From: Methylobacterium gregans
GTDB taxonomy: Bacteria; Pseudomonadota; Alphaproteobacteria; Rhizobiales; Beijerinckiaceae
Assembly (NCBI RefSeq): GCF_022179245.1
Contig: NZ_BPQM01000152.1
Coordinates: 1 to 39,633 of the forward strand
Reading direction: 5' to 3'
DNA length: 39,633 bases
The position numbers and the translations under genes are program-made. The notes beneath the pieces were generated by a model. That model was not told the DNA's origin and did not search any database. It worked only from the letters and a program-made list of their open reading frames with translations. This document shows positions 30,575-39,619 of the stretch, in pieces (position 1 is the first letter of the stretch; the number at the start of each line of letters is the position of its first letter).

Positions 30575-32296
30575 TTACTCCGCCGCCAGCGGCAGGAGCG
30601 CGAGCTCATCCATGGTTGCCTCGGATCGGCTCCGCCATCCTTGGCGCAGCGGCGCCATAGCCACTTGGTTCCGGCCATTGTGCTTCGCCCGGTAGAGCGC
30701 CGCGTCCGCAGCACGTATCAGGTCAGCACTGGTGGCGGAGGTGCTCGGCACAGAGGCAACGCCGAGGGAGGCAGAGACCTGTGCCCCATGCGTGCCGGAC
30801 AGGCTCTCGATGCGCGCCCGGATCTGCTCGGCTTTCGTCGCCGCGTCGTCGAGATCGCAATCGGGCAGGAAGACGATCATCTCCTCGCCGCCGTACCGGC
30901 AGGCCACATCTGTTTCTCGCAGGGCACCCACGATGGCAGCCGCGGCCTCGCGCAGCACGGCGTCGCCGATTGCATGCCCGTGCTCGTCGTTCAACCGCTT
31001 GAAGTGGTCGAGGTCAATCATGATGACGGACACCTTTCGGTCCTCACGTTCGGCGAGCCGGACGTAACGCTCGAGACTGTCCTCCATGTAGCGGCGGTTG
31101 TAGAGGCCGGTGAGAGGATCGCGCAGCGCCTGGTTGCGCAGCTTTTCGCGCAGAGCGATGTTCGAGAGCGCGAGCGACATGGCATCGCCAAGGGCGGAGC
31201 TGAGTGGGAGGATCGCGGCCAAGCGCGCTTCCGCATCGGTCCCATCCGCGAAGATTTGCAAGAGCCCGAGGTTCTCACCGCGCGCAGCCATGGGTATCTC
31301 CAGAGCCGCCACGCCGGAGACATGGTGCTCGCAGCAGAGAGCCTTTGCTCCTCCTTGATTGATGTGCGGCTTACCGCGCTTCATCGCCCAGCACTGGCTG
31401 ACCATGATGGTCTCTGGCAGAGTGGCGCTGTCTTTGCACGCCCAGGAGGTAGAGAGCACCAGACGGTCGCGCGAGTTGTTGAAGACGTACAGGGCCCCAC
31501 CGAAGCCGCCGATCAGTTCCCCGGCGGTGGCTCTTAGAACCGCATTGGCATCGTAGTGATCTGCTGCGCTCTGCAGCATGTCGGTCATCCCAAACAGGTG
31601 TCCGACCTGCTTGTGAGAGGCCTCCACCTGCGTGATGGCTGCCTGCCGCGCCTGAGCATCGCGTGCGGCCGACCGGAAGGCGAAAACCATCATGGCGCCA
31701 ATCAAGATCTGAGAGAAGAGAACGAACAGCTTGCCGATCTCGATCCGCGTCTCGTGCAGGGCGAAGTGCGAGTTCCAGTCGGTCAGAAACGCATCGAAGG
31801 CGCCTCGGATCTTACCGACCTGTGCAGCGCTGCGACGCTCTTTGAGCAACGCCTGTGCCTCGTTGAGGCGCCCGGCCCGTGCGAGTTCGAGCACCTCGTT
31901 CCAACTCGACTCGAGCGAGTCGATAATGTCAGCCGCTGTCGCGTTGCCGTCCGATGTCCGGACAAAGGGGATCAGCAGGGCAAGCTGCGTTGTGCGCCGG
32001 CTGTGCAGCGCATCAAGCGCGCGGTTGTATTGCCCGAACTGATTATCGCTATCCCCGATTGCCCTGTTCAGGACATAGGCCTCTGCCTCCATGAGCGCTT
32101 CTTGCGCAATGCGCATCTGACGCCCGCCTTCGCGGAGATCGATCAGCGCCTGCTGATGCGCGTTTGTAAAGAAGAAGCCTGACAGGGCCGTGGTGACCAT
32201 CAGCGACACCAAGCCGATCTGAACGATCAGGCGACGTTTTCCCAGGCCGCGTGCCTGATGATCGACCGTTCCGAGGTCCAGCGCAACGAGAGACAT
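30575..32296 (-). CDS. Membrane diguanylate cyclase with GAF and GGDEF domains
   Basis: This 573-residue protein makes cyclic di-GMP from GTP. Two membrane helices (about 23-45 and 187-208) enclose a helical periplasmic sensor of the four-helix-bundle type. A GAF-like domain follows (about 240-385; Cys-rich: SQCWAMKRGKP, ALCCEHH), then a GGDEF domain with DPLTGLYNRR (393-402), MIDLDHFKRLND, and the signature RYGGEEM (467-473). RETD (460-463), five residues before GGEE, is the product-inhibition I-site. All catalytic features are present. ATG 32296 begins a short cytoplasmic tail. It lies 1.7 kb from the phytochrome gene on the same strand but is separated by transposon debris, so there is no operon. 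Confidence 0.92.
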   Translation of the reverse strand: MSLVALDLGTVDHQARGLGKRRLIVQIGLVSLMVTTALSGFFFTNAHQQALIDLREGGRQMRIAQEALMEAEAYVLNRAIGDSDNQFGQYNRALDALHSRRTTQLALLIPFVRTSDGNATAADIIDSLESSWNEVLELARAGRLNEAQALLKERRSAAQVGKIRGAFDAFLTDWNSHFALHETRIEIGKLFVLFSQILIGAMMVFAFRSAARDAQARQAAITQVEASHKQVGHLFGMTDMLQSAADHYDANAVLRATAGELIGGFGGALYVFNNSRDRLVLSTSWACKDSATLPETIMVSQCWAMKRGKPHINQGGAKALCCEHHVSGVAALEIPMAARGENLGLLQIFADGTDAEARLAAILPLSSALGDAMSLALSNIALREKLRNQALRDPLTGLYNRRYMEDSLERYVRLAEREDRKVSVIMIDLDHFKRLNDEHGHAIGDAVLREAAAAIVGALRETDVACRYGGEEMIVFLPDCDLDDAATKAEQIRARIESLSGTHGAQVSASLGVASVPSTSATSADLIRAADAALYRAKHNGRNQVAMAPLRQGWRSRSEATMDELALLPLAAE

Positions 32297-33167
32297 GATC
32301 GTGTCCGGAGTGTCGGCGGCGGAGCAACATCTGAGCTGGGTTTTCTTAGCTCCCCTGTCTGCCTGATACGTGAATGAACATGGCTAACAGTGCAGTGCGA
32401 GCTTCCACTGCCGCCTTGCCGCTCGTCGGGAGCGACCGGGATGCGGTTGTATCCGCTTCGAAGCGAAAGCCCGGGATCCGCTCGCCACCGTGGCTGCGTG
32501 AAAACGCGGAGGGCGTAGAAAAATCTCCCCTCGAATGCGCTGGGCAGCGCCGAAACGGGCGCCAAAGTGGCTAATACGCCTTGATGCAGGAGCCTAGACG
32601 ACTTTCATACAGAAAATTGTTCTACGAGTTTGGAAGCCCTCTGCGTTTTCGCACAGCCTCGACCCTTCTCGGCCTCTCCGAAGGTCTGCTACGAGCGGTC
32701 TGATTGGCCCCAAACGACCAAGGCTGGCCGAAACGGAATGGCGGCTTTCGGGCGAGCCACTGTGCCAAGCAGAAGTTCCAATTCAGCCTGACCCGTTCTT
32801 GAACAGGCATTCGCGAGCGATTGCTCTAGTAGGGCCTGAAACTGAGGCGTGTCCGCCGCTCCAGAAGGTCGGGCAACTTGTGCGGAACGAGGCACATCGG
32901 CTCGCGGAACGTTCCACTGGGGCAGGTCCTATTGGAACAACGGACACACGGTGCGCTCCCGGGCCGAACGCGGTTGCCGTCCCATTCGATCAAGCTGCCT
33001 TGCTCAGCCTCGCTAGGCTGTCACGTGCTGTGATCTGATGTGGCTGGCGGAGCCGGCCCGATCGGACCCGGACCGGCGAGGGGGCGCTACATCCAGTGCG
33101 CACCACATGGGAGCACGGCTTTTTCTTGAAGCCGCCTGCCTGAGCGGGCAATCCTCAGGAGACGGCC
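32297..33167. other. Long intergenic region without a supported gene
   Basis: Open frames at 32374, 32622-32895 (minus) and 32799-33038 lack start signals and family features. A relic motif CGGAATGGCGGCTTTCGGGC (32734-32753) resembles motifs in other gaps. Promoters for the diguanylate cyclase (minus) and the DUF1254 gene (plus) must lie here. I could not pick a convincing one. Confidence 0.45.
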
Positions 33168-34616
33168 ATGGATGTCACCAGACGGATCTTCGCTGCGGGC
33201 GCGGCCACGCTGCCCTTTGTTGGACCGGGCCTGCCGCGCGCTCAGGCTCAGAGCACGGCGCAGGACGCCCCGATCGTCGGCAATCACGTGGTGGCGGATC
33301 CGCTGGAGCTGGCGGTGGACGCCTACATCTACGGCTACCCGCTTGTCACGGTGGAGATGACCCGGCGCGTTCTCACGAACGTGGCCGCGCCCGAGGGCAA
33401 GAACGCCCCGATGGGCCAGTTCGCCAACCTCCGGGAGTACCCGGACGCGAAGTTCCGAGCCGTCACCGCCCCCAATGCGGATACGCTGTATTCCAGCGCC
33501 TTCGTGGACGTAGGCCGCGAGCCTCACATCCTCAGCCTCCCGGACGAGGGCGGGCGCTATTACCTGATGCCGATGCTGAGCGCCTGGACGAACGTCTTCG
33601 CGGTGCCCGGCAAGCGCACCACCGGGACGGGGCCGCAGACCTACTTCATCGCGGGCCCTGGCTGGAGCGGCAGCGTGCCCTCCGGCACCAAGCTGATCCA
33701 GGCGCCCACCAGCCTGATCTGGATCCTCGGTCGGACCTACTGCACGGGCACGCCCGAGGACTACAAGGCGGTCCACGCCGTCCAGGACCAGTACAGGCTC
33801 GTTCCAGCGAGCGCGGCCGGCCGGTCATACACCCCGCCGCCCGGCCGGATCGACCCGAGAATCGACATGAGGACGGCGGTGCGCGAGCAGATCGACCGCA
33901 TGGACGCGACGACTTACTTCAACCTGCTGGCCTCCCTGATGAAGGACAACCCGCCGGCGCTCGCGGACGGCGTTCCGCTCGCCAAGATGGCCTCGCTCGG
34001 CATCGTGCCCGGTCGCCCCTTTGACCCGGCAAGCCAGCCGCCCGCCATCCGGGATGCGATCGGGCGGGCACCGAAGGAGGCCAGGCCGCGCATCATGGGA
34101 CATCTGAAGGCAACCGGCAGCCATGTGAACGGCTGGACCTTCACGACCGACGGAGGCGACTACGGTAAGGATTACCTGCAGCGCGCGCTGGTGACAGCGG
34201 TCGGGCTCGGCTGCAACCTGCCGCAGGATGCGGTCTATCCCCTGACCACGGTCGATGCCGCGGGCCGGAAGCTCAACGGCACCTCGAAGTACGTGATGCG
34301 CTTCCCAGCAGGCGAACTGCCGCCCGTCGACGGCTTCTGGTCGCTGACGATGTACGACGCCGACTACTTCTTCGTCGAGAACCCGATCAACCGCTACTCG
34401 GTGAGCCCGCGCGACGACCTCAAGGCCAATCCGGATGGGTCGGTCGATCTCTTCATTCAGGCTGAGAGCCCTGGAGCCATGCGGGAGGCGAACTGGCTGC
34501 CGGCGCCGAAAGGGCCGTTCGTGCTGATGCTGCGGACCTACTGGCCGAAGGACGCCATTCTGAACGGCTCCTGGTCGCCGCCGCCCGTCACCCGCAGCGC
34601 GAGCGCCGCCCTCTAA
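33168..34616 (+). CDS. Exported DUF1254/DUF1214 protein
   Basis: This 482-residue protein starts with a signal peptide (TRRIFAAGAATLPFVG, ending near AQAQ; an Arg pair followed by a hydrophobic stretch, possibly Tat). The N-terminal DUF1254 part includes AVDAYIYGYPLVTVEMTRRV, NADTLYSSAFVD and YLMPMLSAWTNVFAVPG. The C-terminal DUF1214 part includes LTTVDAAGRKLNGTSKYVMR, FPAGELPPVDGFWSLTMYDA and LRTYWPKDAILNGSW. Family function is poorly known; members are periplasmic. AGGAG lies about 8 bases before ATG 33168. It is convergent with the channel-like gene at 34653, with 36 bp between stops. An exported sulfatase and its activating enzyme are close by, so a shared envelope process is plausible. 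Confidence 0.88.
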   Translation: MDVTRRIFAAGAATLPFVGPGLPRAQAQSTAQDAPIVGNHVVADPLELAVDAYIYGYPLVTVEMTRRVLTNVAAPEGKNAPMGQFANLREYPDAKFRAVTAPNADTLYSSAFVDVGREPHILSLPDEGGRYYLMPMLSAWTNVFAVPGKRTTGTGPQTYFIAGPGWSGSVPSGTKLIQAPTSLIWILGRTYCTGTPEDYKAVHAVQDQYRLVPASAAGRSYTPPPGRIDPRIDMRTAVREQIDRMDATTYFNLLASLMKDNPPALADGVPLAKMASLGIVPGRPFDPASQPPAIRDAIGRAPKEARPRIMGHLKATGSHVNGWTFTTDGGDYGKDYLQRALVTAVGLGCNLPQDAVYPLTTVDAAGRKLNGTSKYVMRFPAGELPPVDGFWSLTMYDADYFFVENPINRYSVSPRDDLKANPDGSVDLFIQAESPGAMREANWLPAPKGPFVLMLRTYWPKDAILNGSWSPPPVTRSASAAL

Positions 34617-34652
34617 GCCGCGGGCTGGGTCGCCTGAGTCATTCGATGGCTC

Positions 34653-35666
34653 TCAGTTCTTCGTCACGACGGTCCTCGGTTCCGGGGCAGCCTTCGGGGG
34701 TGCGACCCACAGCGGAGCGGAGATCGTCAGGTACGTCGCCGTGCCGGCGAACCGGTTCTTCACGTCGAACTCGCGGAAGAAGCGGACATTGGTCGAGACC
34801 GGGATCTCGCCCAGCTTGAACGTGTAGCCGATCTGGGCGCCGAGCGACGTGACCCGACCTTTAAACGGGCCGATCCGATCGCCCGAGCCGCCGTCGCCGG
34901 TGAGCTGGTTGTAGTAGTATCCGACGAGACCGACCGACAGTTCCTTGCTCAGGTATTTCGAGGCCGACCATTCCAGGTGGAACTCGGTGCCGGTGAGGTA
35001 CTGGGTCGCCGGGTTGATCCAGTTGAAGGTGATGCCCGGCACGACCGAGAGCTCGTAGCCGAGAACGGGATCGAGGTAGGTGAGCGCGCCGCTGAGATCG
35101 ATCGCCGGGCGATTGAGCGCGATATTGGAGAGCTGGCCGTTCTCGAAGCTGCCGGACGGGACGACGCCGAGGAGCGTGCCGCTCCAGTGGAAATTGCCGG
35201 AGTGCCAGCCCACGAAGGAGGCGAGATAGATGTCGCCGACGTTGAAGATCGCGTCCCGCTCGCGCCCGGCGACGATGCGGTCGATGCGCGGCGAGGCGAG
35301 AACCGCCCCGGCACTGACGTTGGGTGTGCCGAACGGGATGGTGATGGAGAAGCCGAGATTGCCGCCCAGGATCTCAACGGGCGTGACCCAGATCGGGGTC
35401 GCGAACACCGCGCTCGTGTCGTTCTTGACATTCGCGGCGACGACACCGCCGCCCTGGAAGAGCCGGCCTCCGCCGAGATTGCCCGAATAGTAGTAGGTCT
35501 CGCTCTCGAAGTAGAAGCCGGGCGGCGGCGCCACGCCCGCGAGAGGGCCACGGTTGCCGAGAACATAGACGCCCTGCGCATATTCGGCCGCCTGTGTCTC
35601 CGGCGTGGCAAGTAGCCCCGTAGCGCAGGCAACTGTCAAACCAAGCGTCCGCCAAGCTCCAGACAT
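34653..35666 (-). CDS. Outer-membrane channel-like protein (MetA-pathway/SphA family)
   Basis: This 337-residue protein has a signal peptide (LGLTVACATGLLATPETQAA) and a strand-rich mature part with aromatic residues: GFYFESETYYYSGNLGGGRL, FNVGDIYLASFVGWHSGNFH, GYELSVVPGITFNWINPATQ, VGLVGYYYNQLTGDGGSGDR, SLGAQIGYTFKLGEIPVSTN. This matches the family annotated as phenol-degradation MetA-pathway or SphA-like outer-membrane proteins, thought to be beta-barrels that admit hydrophobic compounds. GGAGG lies about 10 bases before ATG 35666. It is transcribed toward the DUF1254 gene and divergently from the FGE-sulfatase operon, with which it shares an AT-rich upstream region. The transport substrate is unknown. 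Confidence 0.8.
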   Translation of the reverse strand: MSGAWRTLGLTVACATGLLATPETQAAEYAQGVYVLGNRGPLAGVAPPPGFYFESETYYYSGNLGGGRLFQGGGVVAANVKNDTSAVFATPIWVTPVEILGGNLGFSITIPFGTPNVSAGAVLASPRIDRIVAGRERDAIFNVGDIYLASFVGWHSGNFHWSGTLLGVVPSGSFENGQLSNIALNRPAIDLSGALTYLDPVLGYELSVVPGITFNWINPATQYLTGTEFHLEWSASKYLSKELSVGLVGYYYNQLTGDGGSGDRIGPFKGRVTSLGAQIGYTFKLGEIPVSTNVRFFREFDVKNRFAGTATYLTISAPLWVAPPKAAPEPRTVVTKN

Positions 35667-36157
35667 GGCCCCGCCTCCAAATTATTTGATGTTGCAGTAG
35701 GCTCCCACAAGTTGAATAGAATTGCAACGGTCAAGCTGGCGACTTTGCCTGTCTTCCATCTTATCATTTTTGATTTTTGCGACAAAACGGCCATGAACTC
35801 TATCGCCAGCCCGAGGATCGGCGGAAAATATTCGACTTGCATGTCCCATTCGATCAAGGAGCGCCTATCCGCAATGGTACGGTGACGCTGCCGACTCCGT
35901 AGGTCTGCCGAGCGATATCGATAGGCAGGCTGCGAGCTGGCTTGGTCCATCATCGCCGGGCCTCCCGCTGGCCTGCTTCAGTCCTCGCCGACGGGGCCGT
36001 CGCAATGAATTTCGTTCGCGGCGCCTACCGGGCCAGTTGCGCCGGTTTGCACGGCGCAGCGGGCATGTAATGCAGATTCTACCGTCTTCTCGCGGTAATC
36101 GTGCGACGCCGGTCGACCGCGATAGACCGAAGTCCGAGACCGCGAAAGTATCGAACG
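35667..36157. other. Divergent promoter region
   Basis: It lies between the minus-strand channel gene and the plus-strand FGE gene. 35680-35790 is AT-rich and likely contains the promoter of the channel gene. No open frame here has start signals or family features, and I see no clear -35/-10 pair. Confidence 0.4.
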
Positions 36158-37141
36158 ATGACGTCTGGGATCTTCGATGGCGCCAGTCACGCGACGAAGT
36201 CCGCCGATCGTCCTGGCATGCGGTGGATCCCTGGGGGGACCTTCCGGATGGGCTCGGACCAGCACTATCCCGAGGAAGCTCCGGTTCACCGGGTGGCGGT
36301 GGACGGGTTCTGGATGGACGAGAGCCCGGTCACGAACCGGCAGTTCAGGCGGTTCGTTCAAGCCACCGGCTACCGCACTCTCGCCGAGATCCCGCCGGAT
36401 CCAAAGAACTATCCCGGCGCGCTGCCTCATATGCTCTTCGCCGGGTCGATGGTGTTCGTGCCTCCGCTCGGGCCGGTCGACCTGCGTCACCACGGCCGGT
36501 GGTGGACGCTCCTGAAAGGGGCGGACTGGCGCCATCCCTACGGCCCAGGCAGCTCCCTCAAGGGTCTCGACGACCATCCCGTCGTGCACGTCGCCTTCCA
36601 CGACGCCCGGGCCTACACAGTCTGGGCCGGAAGGGCCCTGCCGACCGAGGCCGAGTGGGAGTTCGCCGCCCGCGGCGGGCTCGACGGGGCGGAGTTCGCC
36701 TGGGGTGACGCGTTCGCGCCGGGCGGCCGCCGGATGGCCAACACCTGGCAAGGCGAGTTCCCGTACTTGAACACCGCCGACGGCTCGTACCGTCGGACGA
36801 CGCCGGCGGGCAGCTTCCCGCCGAACGGCTACGGCCTCGTCGACATGATCGGCAACGTCTGGGAGTGGACGTCCGACTGGTTCGCGCCGCGTCATAAGGC
36901 CGACGCAGCGAAGGCCTGCTGCATCCCCGAGAACCCGCGCGGTGGGCGTGAGATGGACAGTCTCGATCCCCGCAGCCCGCAATCCCCGATACCGCGCAAG
37001 GTGGTGAAGGGCGGCTCACATCTCTGCGCGCCGAACTACTGCCGACGTTACCGGCCCGCCGCCCGTCACCCCCAGCCGATCGACACCTCCATGAGCCACG
37101 TGGGGTTCCGGACCATCATCAGGGAGAGGATGCCGCCATGA
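36158..37141 (+). CDS. Formylglycine-generating enzyme (sulfatase activator)
   Basis: It converts the active-site cysteine of sulfatases to formylglycine. Starting at ATG 36158 the protein has 327 residues. The FGE fold is clear: MRWIPGGTFRMGSDQHYPEE, HRVAVDGFWMDESPVTNRQF, HPVVHVAFHDARAYTVWAGR, LPTEAEWEFAARGG, GLVDMIGNVWEWTSDWF, and the catalytic GGSHLCAPNYCRRYR with Cys290 and Cys295, the copper-binding pair of aerobic FGE. GFRTII closes the domain. The open frame could start at 36101, but that extension is Arg-rich and unlikely. The stop overlaps the sulfatase start (ATGA), so enzyme and client are translationally coupled. No signal peptide is seen, so modification happens in the cytoplasm, before export of the client. 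Confidence 0.92.
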   Translation: MTSGIFDGASHATKSADRPGMRWIPGGTFRMGSDQHYPEEAPVHRVAVDGFWMDESPVTNRQFRRFVQATGYRTLAEIPPDPKNYPGALPHMLFAGSMVFVPPLGPVDLRHHGRWWTLLKGADWRHPYGPGSSLKGLDDHPVVHVAFHDARAYTVWAGRALPTEAEWEFAARGGLDGAEFAWGDAFAPGGRRMANTWQGEFPYLNTADGSYRRTTPAGSFPPNGYGLVDMIGNVWEWTSDWFAPRHKADAAKACCIPENPRGGREMDSLDPRSPQSPIPRKVVKGGSHLCAPNYCRRYRPAARHPQPIDTSMSHVGFRTIIRERMPP

Positions 37142-38841
37142 GTGACGACCCGCACGAGGCGTACCAGGTGAGCCCCAGAGCGGGAGACGCTCTCAGCCGC
37201 CGCAATATTCTTCTCACCGGAACCTCGGCCCTCGCGGTTGCCGCGATGGTAGCAACCGCTCCGACCACGCCCGCACAGGCCCAATCGCAACCTCAGCAGC
37301 AACCGGTCGCCGGGCAAAAGCCGAACATCCTCGTCATCATGGGCGACGACATCGGCATCTGGAACATCGGCGCCTATCACCGCGGGATGATGGCCGGACG
37401 CACGCCCCATCTCGACCGGATCGCCGCCGAGGGCATGCTGTTCACCGACTACTACGCGGAGGCGAGCTGCACGGCGGGCCGCGCGGCCTTCATCACCGGC
37501 GAGCTGCCGATCCGCACTGGCATGACCACGGTCGGTCAGGCCGGTGCGCCCATCGGCCTGCCTGCAGAGGCCGTGACCATCGCCACCGCGCTGAAGGGCA
37601 TGGGCTACGCCACGGGCCAGTTCGGCAAGAACCATCTGGGTGACAAGAACGAGTTCCTGCCAACGGTGCACGGCTTCGACGAATTCTTTGGCTATCTCTA
37701 CCACCTCGACGCGATGGAGGACCCGGCCCATCCCGCCTATCCGCAGGACCTGCTGAACAGGGTCGGCCCGCGCAACATGGTTCATTCGTGGGCGACGAAC
37801 GTCGACGATACCACAGTAGACCCGCGCTGGGGCAAGGTCGGCAAGCAGCGCATCGAGGATGCCGGTACGCTTTACCCGAAGCGCATGGAGACGGTGGACG
37901 AGGAAATCCGCGACCTGGCACTTGGATTTATCGACAAGGCCAAGGCTGACGGTAAGCCATTCTTTGTCTGGCTCAATCCCACCCGCATGCATGTCACCAC
38001 GCACTTGTCGCCGAAGTACCAGGGCATGCGCAACTCTCAGAATGGCTGGAGCATCCAGGAAGCCGGCATGGCGCAGCTCGACGATGTCGTCGGCGCCATG
38101 ATGAAGAAGCTGACCGACTTAGGGATCGACAACAACACCATCGTGGTCTTCACGACAGACAACGGTACGGAGGTTTTCACTTGGCCAGACGGCGGTCAGA
38201 CGCCGTTTGCGCAATCCAAGGGCACGGTCATGGAAGGCGGTTTCCGCGCACCGGCGATCATCCGCTGGCCTGGCAAGGTGCCGGCTGGAAAAGTCGAGAA
38301 CGGCGTCATCTCCGGCCTCGATTGGTTCGCGACTCTTGTGGCAGCGGCGGGAAACCCGGACATCACCGAGGAGCTGAAGAAGGGCAAGCAGATCGGCGAT
38401 CGGACCTACAAGGTGCATCTGGACGGTTACAACCAGATGGACATGATCACCGGCAAAGGCCCGTCGAAACGCAACGAAGTCTGGTATTTTGGCGAGAGTG
38501 AGCTGGGTGCTGTCCGGATCGGCGACTACAAGTACCGCTTCATCGATCAGCCCAGCGGGTGGCTCGGCGACAAGACGAAGCCTGACGTTCCCTACATCAC
38601 CAACCTGAGGCTCGACCCCTTCGAGCGGACTGGCTGGCCCGACAACGGGACCAAAGTCGGGGCGCAGAACTACATGAGCTGGTTCCTATACGAATTCTGG
38701 CGCTTCGTCTTTGTTCAGCAGGAGGTGGAGAAGCTCGCCATGACCGCCGTCGAGTTCCCGCCGATGCAGAAGGGCGCGAGCTTCAACCTCGAAGCTGTCA
38801 AGGAGAAGATCCAGGCCGCGAGGACCGCGATAGCCAAGTAA
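37138..38841 (+). CDS. Exported arylsulfatase-type sulfatase
   Basis: This 567-residue sulfatase has a Tat-type signal (SRRNILLTGTSALAVAAMVA, cleavage near AQAQ), fitting export in a folded state after formylglycine formation. NILVIMGDDIG gives the metal aspartates (Asp70, Asp71). The active-site motif is SCTAGRAAFITG, with Cys111 as the residue converted to formylglycine and Arg115; Ala stands where many sulfatases have Pro. FGKNHLGD and VVFTTDNGTE supply later metal and substrate residues, and HVTTHLSPKY the His region. It starts inside the FGE stop by a 4-bp overlap. The natural sulfate ester is unknown; related enzymes act on aryl sulfates or similar organosulfates. Confidence 0.93.
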   Translation: MSDDPHEAYQVSPRAGDALSRRNILLTGTSALAVAAMVATAPTTPAQAQSQPQQQPVAGQKPNILVIMGDDIGIWNIGAYHRGMMAGRTPHLDRIAAEGMLFTDYYAEASCTAGRAAFITGELPIRTGMTTVGQAGAPIGLPAEAVTIATALKGMGYATGQFGKNHLGDKNEFLPTVHGFDEFFGYLYHLDAMEDPAHPAYPQDLLNRVGPRNMVHSWATNVDDTTVDPRWGKVGKQRIEDAGTLYPKRMETVDEEIRDLALGFIDKAKADGKPFFVWLNPTRMHVTTHLSPKYQGMRNSQNGWSIQEAGMAQLDDVVGAMMKKLTDLGIDNNTIVVFTTDNGTEVFTWPDGGQTPFAQSKGTVMEGGFRAPAIIRWPGKVPAGKVENGVISGLDWFATLVAAAGNPDITEELKKGKQIGDRTYKVHLDGYNQMDMITGKGPSKRNEVWYFGESELGAVRIGDYKYRFIDQPSGWLGDKTKPDVPYITNLRLDPFERTGWPDNGTKVGAQNYMSWFLYEFWRFVFVQQEVEKLAMTAVEFPPMQKGASFNLEAVKEKIQAARTAIAK

Positions 38842-39184
38842 CGCTCAGACACGGCGGCAGAGGAGGAGTGGCTGGAAATGGACGCCCCAGAATGCCGCCG
38901 TCGACCCTTAAGTCTTAATTCGCCTCGATCTCAGCCTATAAACCACCGAGATGTCTCTCATCGATTTTCCGGCATAGATGCGGTTCGGTCAATATGTCCG
39001 ATATTAATTGTGCTTGTTTTGGTATCAGGCATATGTATTTAAATCACGCTCGCAAGAACTCGTCTTCTGGCATCATGTCCTTGCGCGCACTCCCATCGCG
39101 CCAGAGGCCGAGCGAACTGCTCAGTCGAGCTTATGCACTCATCGCCCAGCGATGGGTTGTTATTCCGAACCACAGGAGGCGGGC
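38842..39184. other. Intergenic region with a possible terminator
   Basis: ACGGCGGCA (38851-38859) and TGCCGCCGT (38893-38901) form a perfect 9-bp inverted repeat with a loop of about 33 bases just after the sulfatase stop, possibly a weak terminator. The stretch 38910-39060 is AT-rich and may hold the promoter of the HAD gene. No gene is supported. Confidence 0.35.
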
Positions 39185-39517
39185 ATGCGGCGAACTCGAA
39201 GCGAAGACGGCATCAATCGCCGGACATTGCTGTCGGCCCTAGCCCTGCTACCGACCCTGCCAGGAACCCTTGCCTTCGCTGCCGCACAAACAGGTTCACC
39301 GGACGGGGTGCTGACGTCTTGGAGGGAGGGGCCGGCGAAGCAGGCGATTCTCGATTTCGTCCGCGCCACGACCGAGCCGTCGAGTTCGACCTACGTGGCT
39401 CCAGACGACCGGATCGTCGTGTTCGACCAGGACGGTACCCTCCTGCGCAGCGAGCCCGGCAATCTGAAGGACAGCCGGCCGGCGATCCGCTTCGCGCAGA
39501 CGATCGCGGCGCTCTGA
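39185..39517 (+). pseudogene. Truncated exported HAD-family phosphatase
   Basis: ATG 39185 follows an excellent GGAGG (39175-39179). The product starts with a Tat-like signal (INRRTLLSALALLPTLPGTL, cleavage near FAAAQ), then WREGPAKQAILDFVRATTEP and DRIVVFDQDGTLL, the HAD motif I with the nucleophile DxDGT. It ends at TGA 39515 after 110 residues (FAQTIAAL), whereas exported HADs of this type run to roughly 300 residues and need motifs II-IV. The remainder is gone; what follows is unrelated. It is therefore a 3'-truncated gene. Placement after the sulfatase suggests it once belonged to the same exported set. Confidence 0.7.
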
Positions 39518-39520
39518 CAG

Positions 39521-39619
39521 GCCTATCCGTACCGCAAGGGCAACACCCGCACCCTGCTGGCGTGGAACCGCGGCCGTATCGTCGGCCCCAAAACGCCGCG
39601 GAGGCCGAAGCACATCTAA
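39521..39619 (+). pseudogene. Possible N-terminal scrap of a tyrosine integrase
   Basis: Directly after the HAD stop and in the same frame, the sequence reads YRKGNTRTLLAWNRGRIVGP then KTPRRPKHI and TAA. The WNRGR(I/L)VG.K.PLKPK(D/E)(I/V)WAIR start is familiar from a short integrase family of Hyphomicrobiales. Here it breaks off after PKHI. It is short and only a resemblance, but it would explain the truncation of the HAD gene. Confidence 0.3.

Noticed and set aside
33038..34024. 328-codon plus-strand open frame
   Set aside because: It overlaps the DUF1254 gene in another frame; Arg/Gly-rich shadow.
35978..38004. Minus-strand open frames of 334 and 312 codons
   Set aside because: They are opposite the FGE and sulfatase genes, which are unambiguous.
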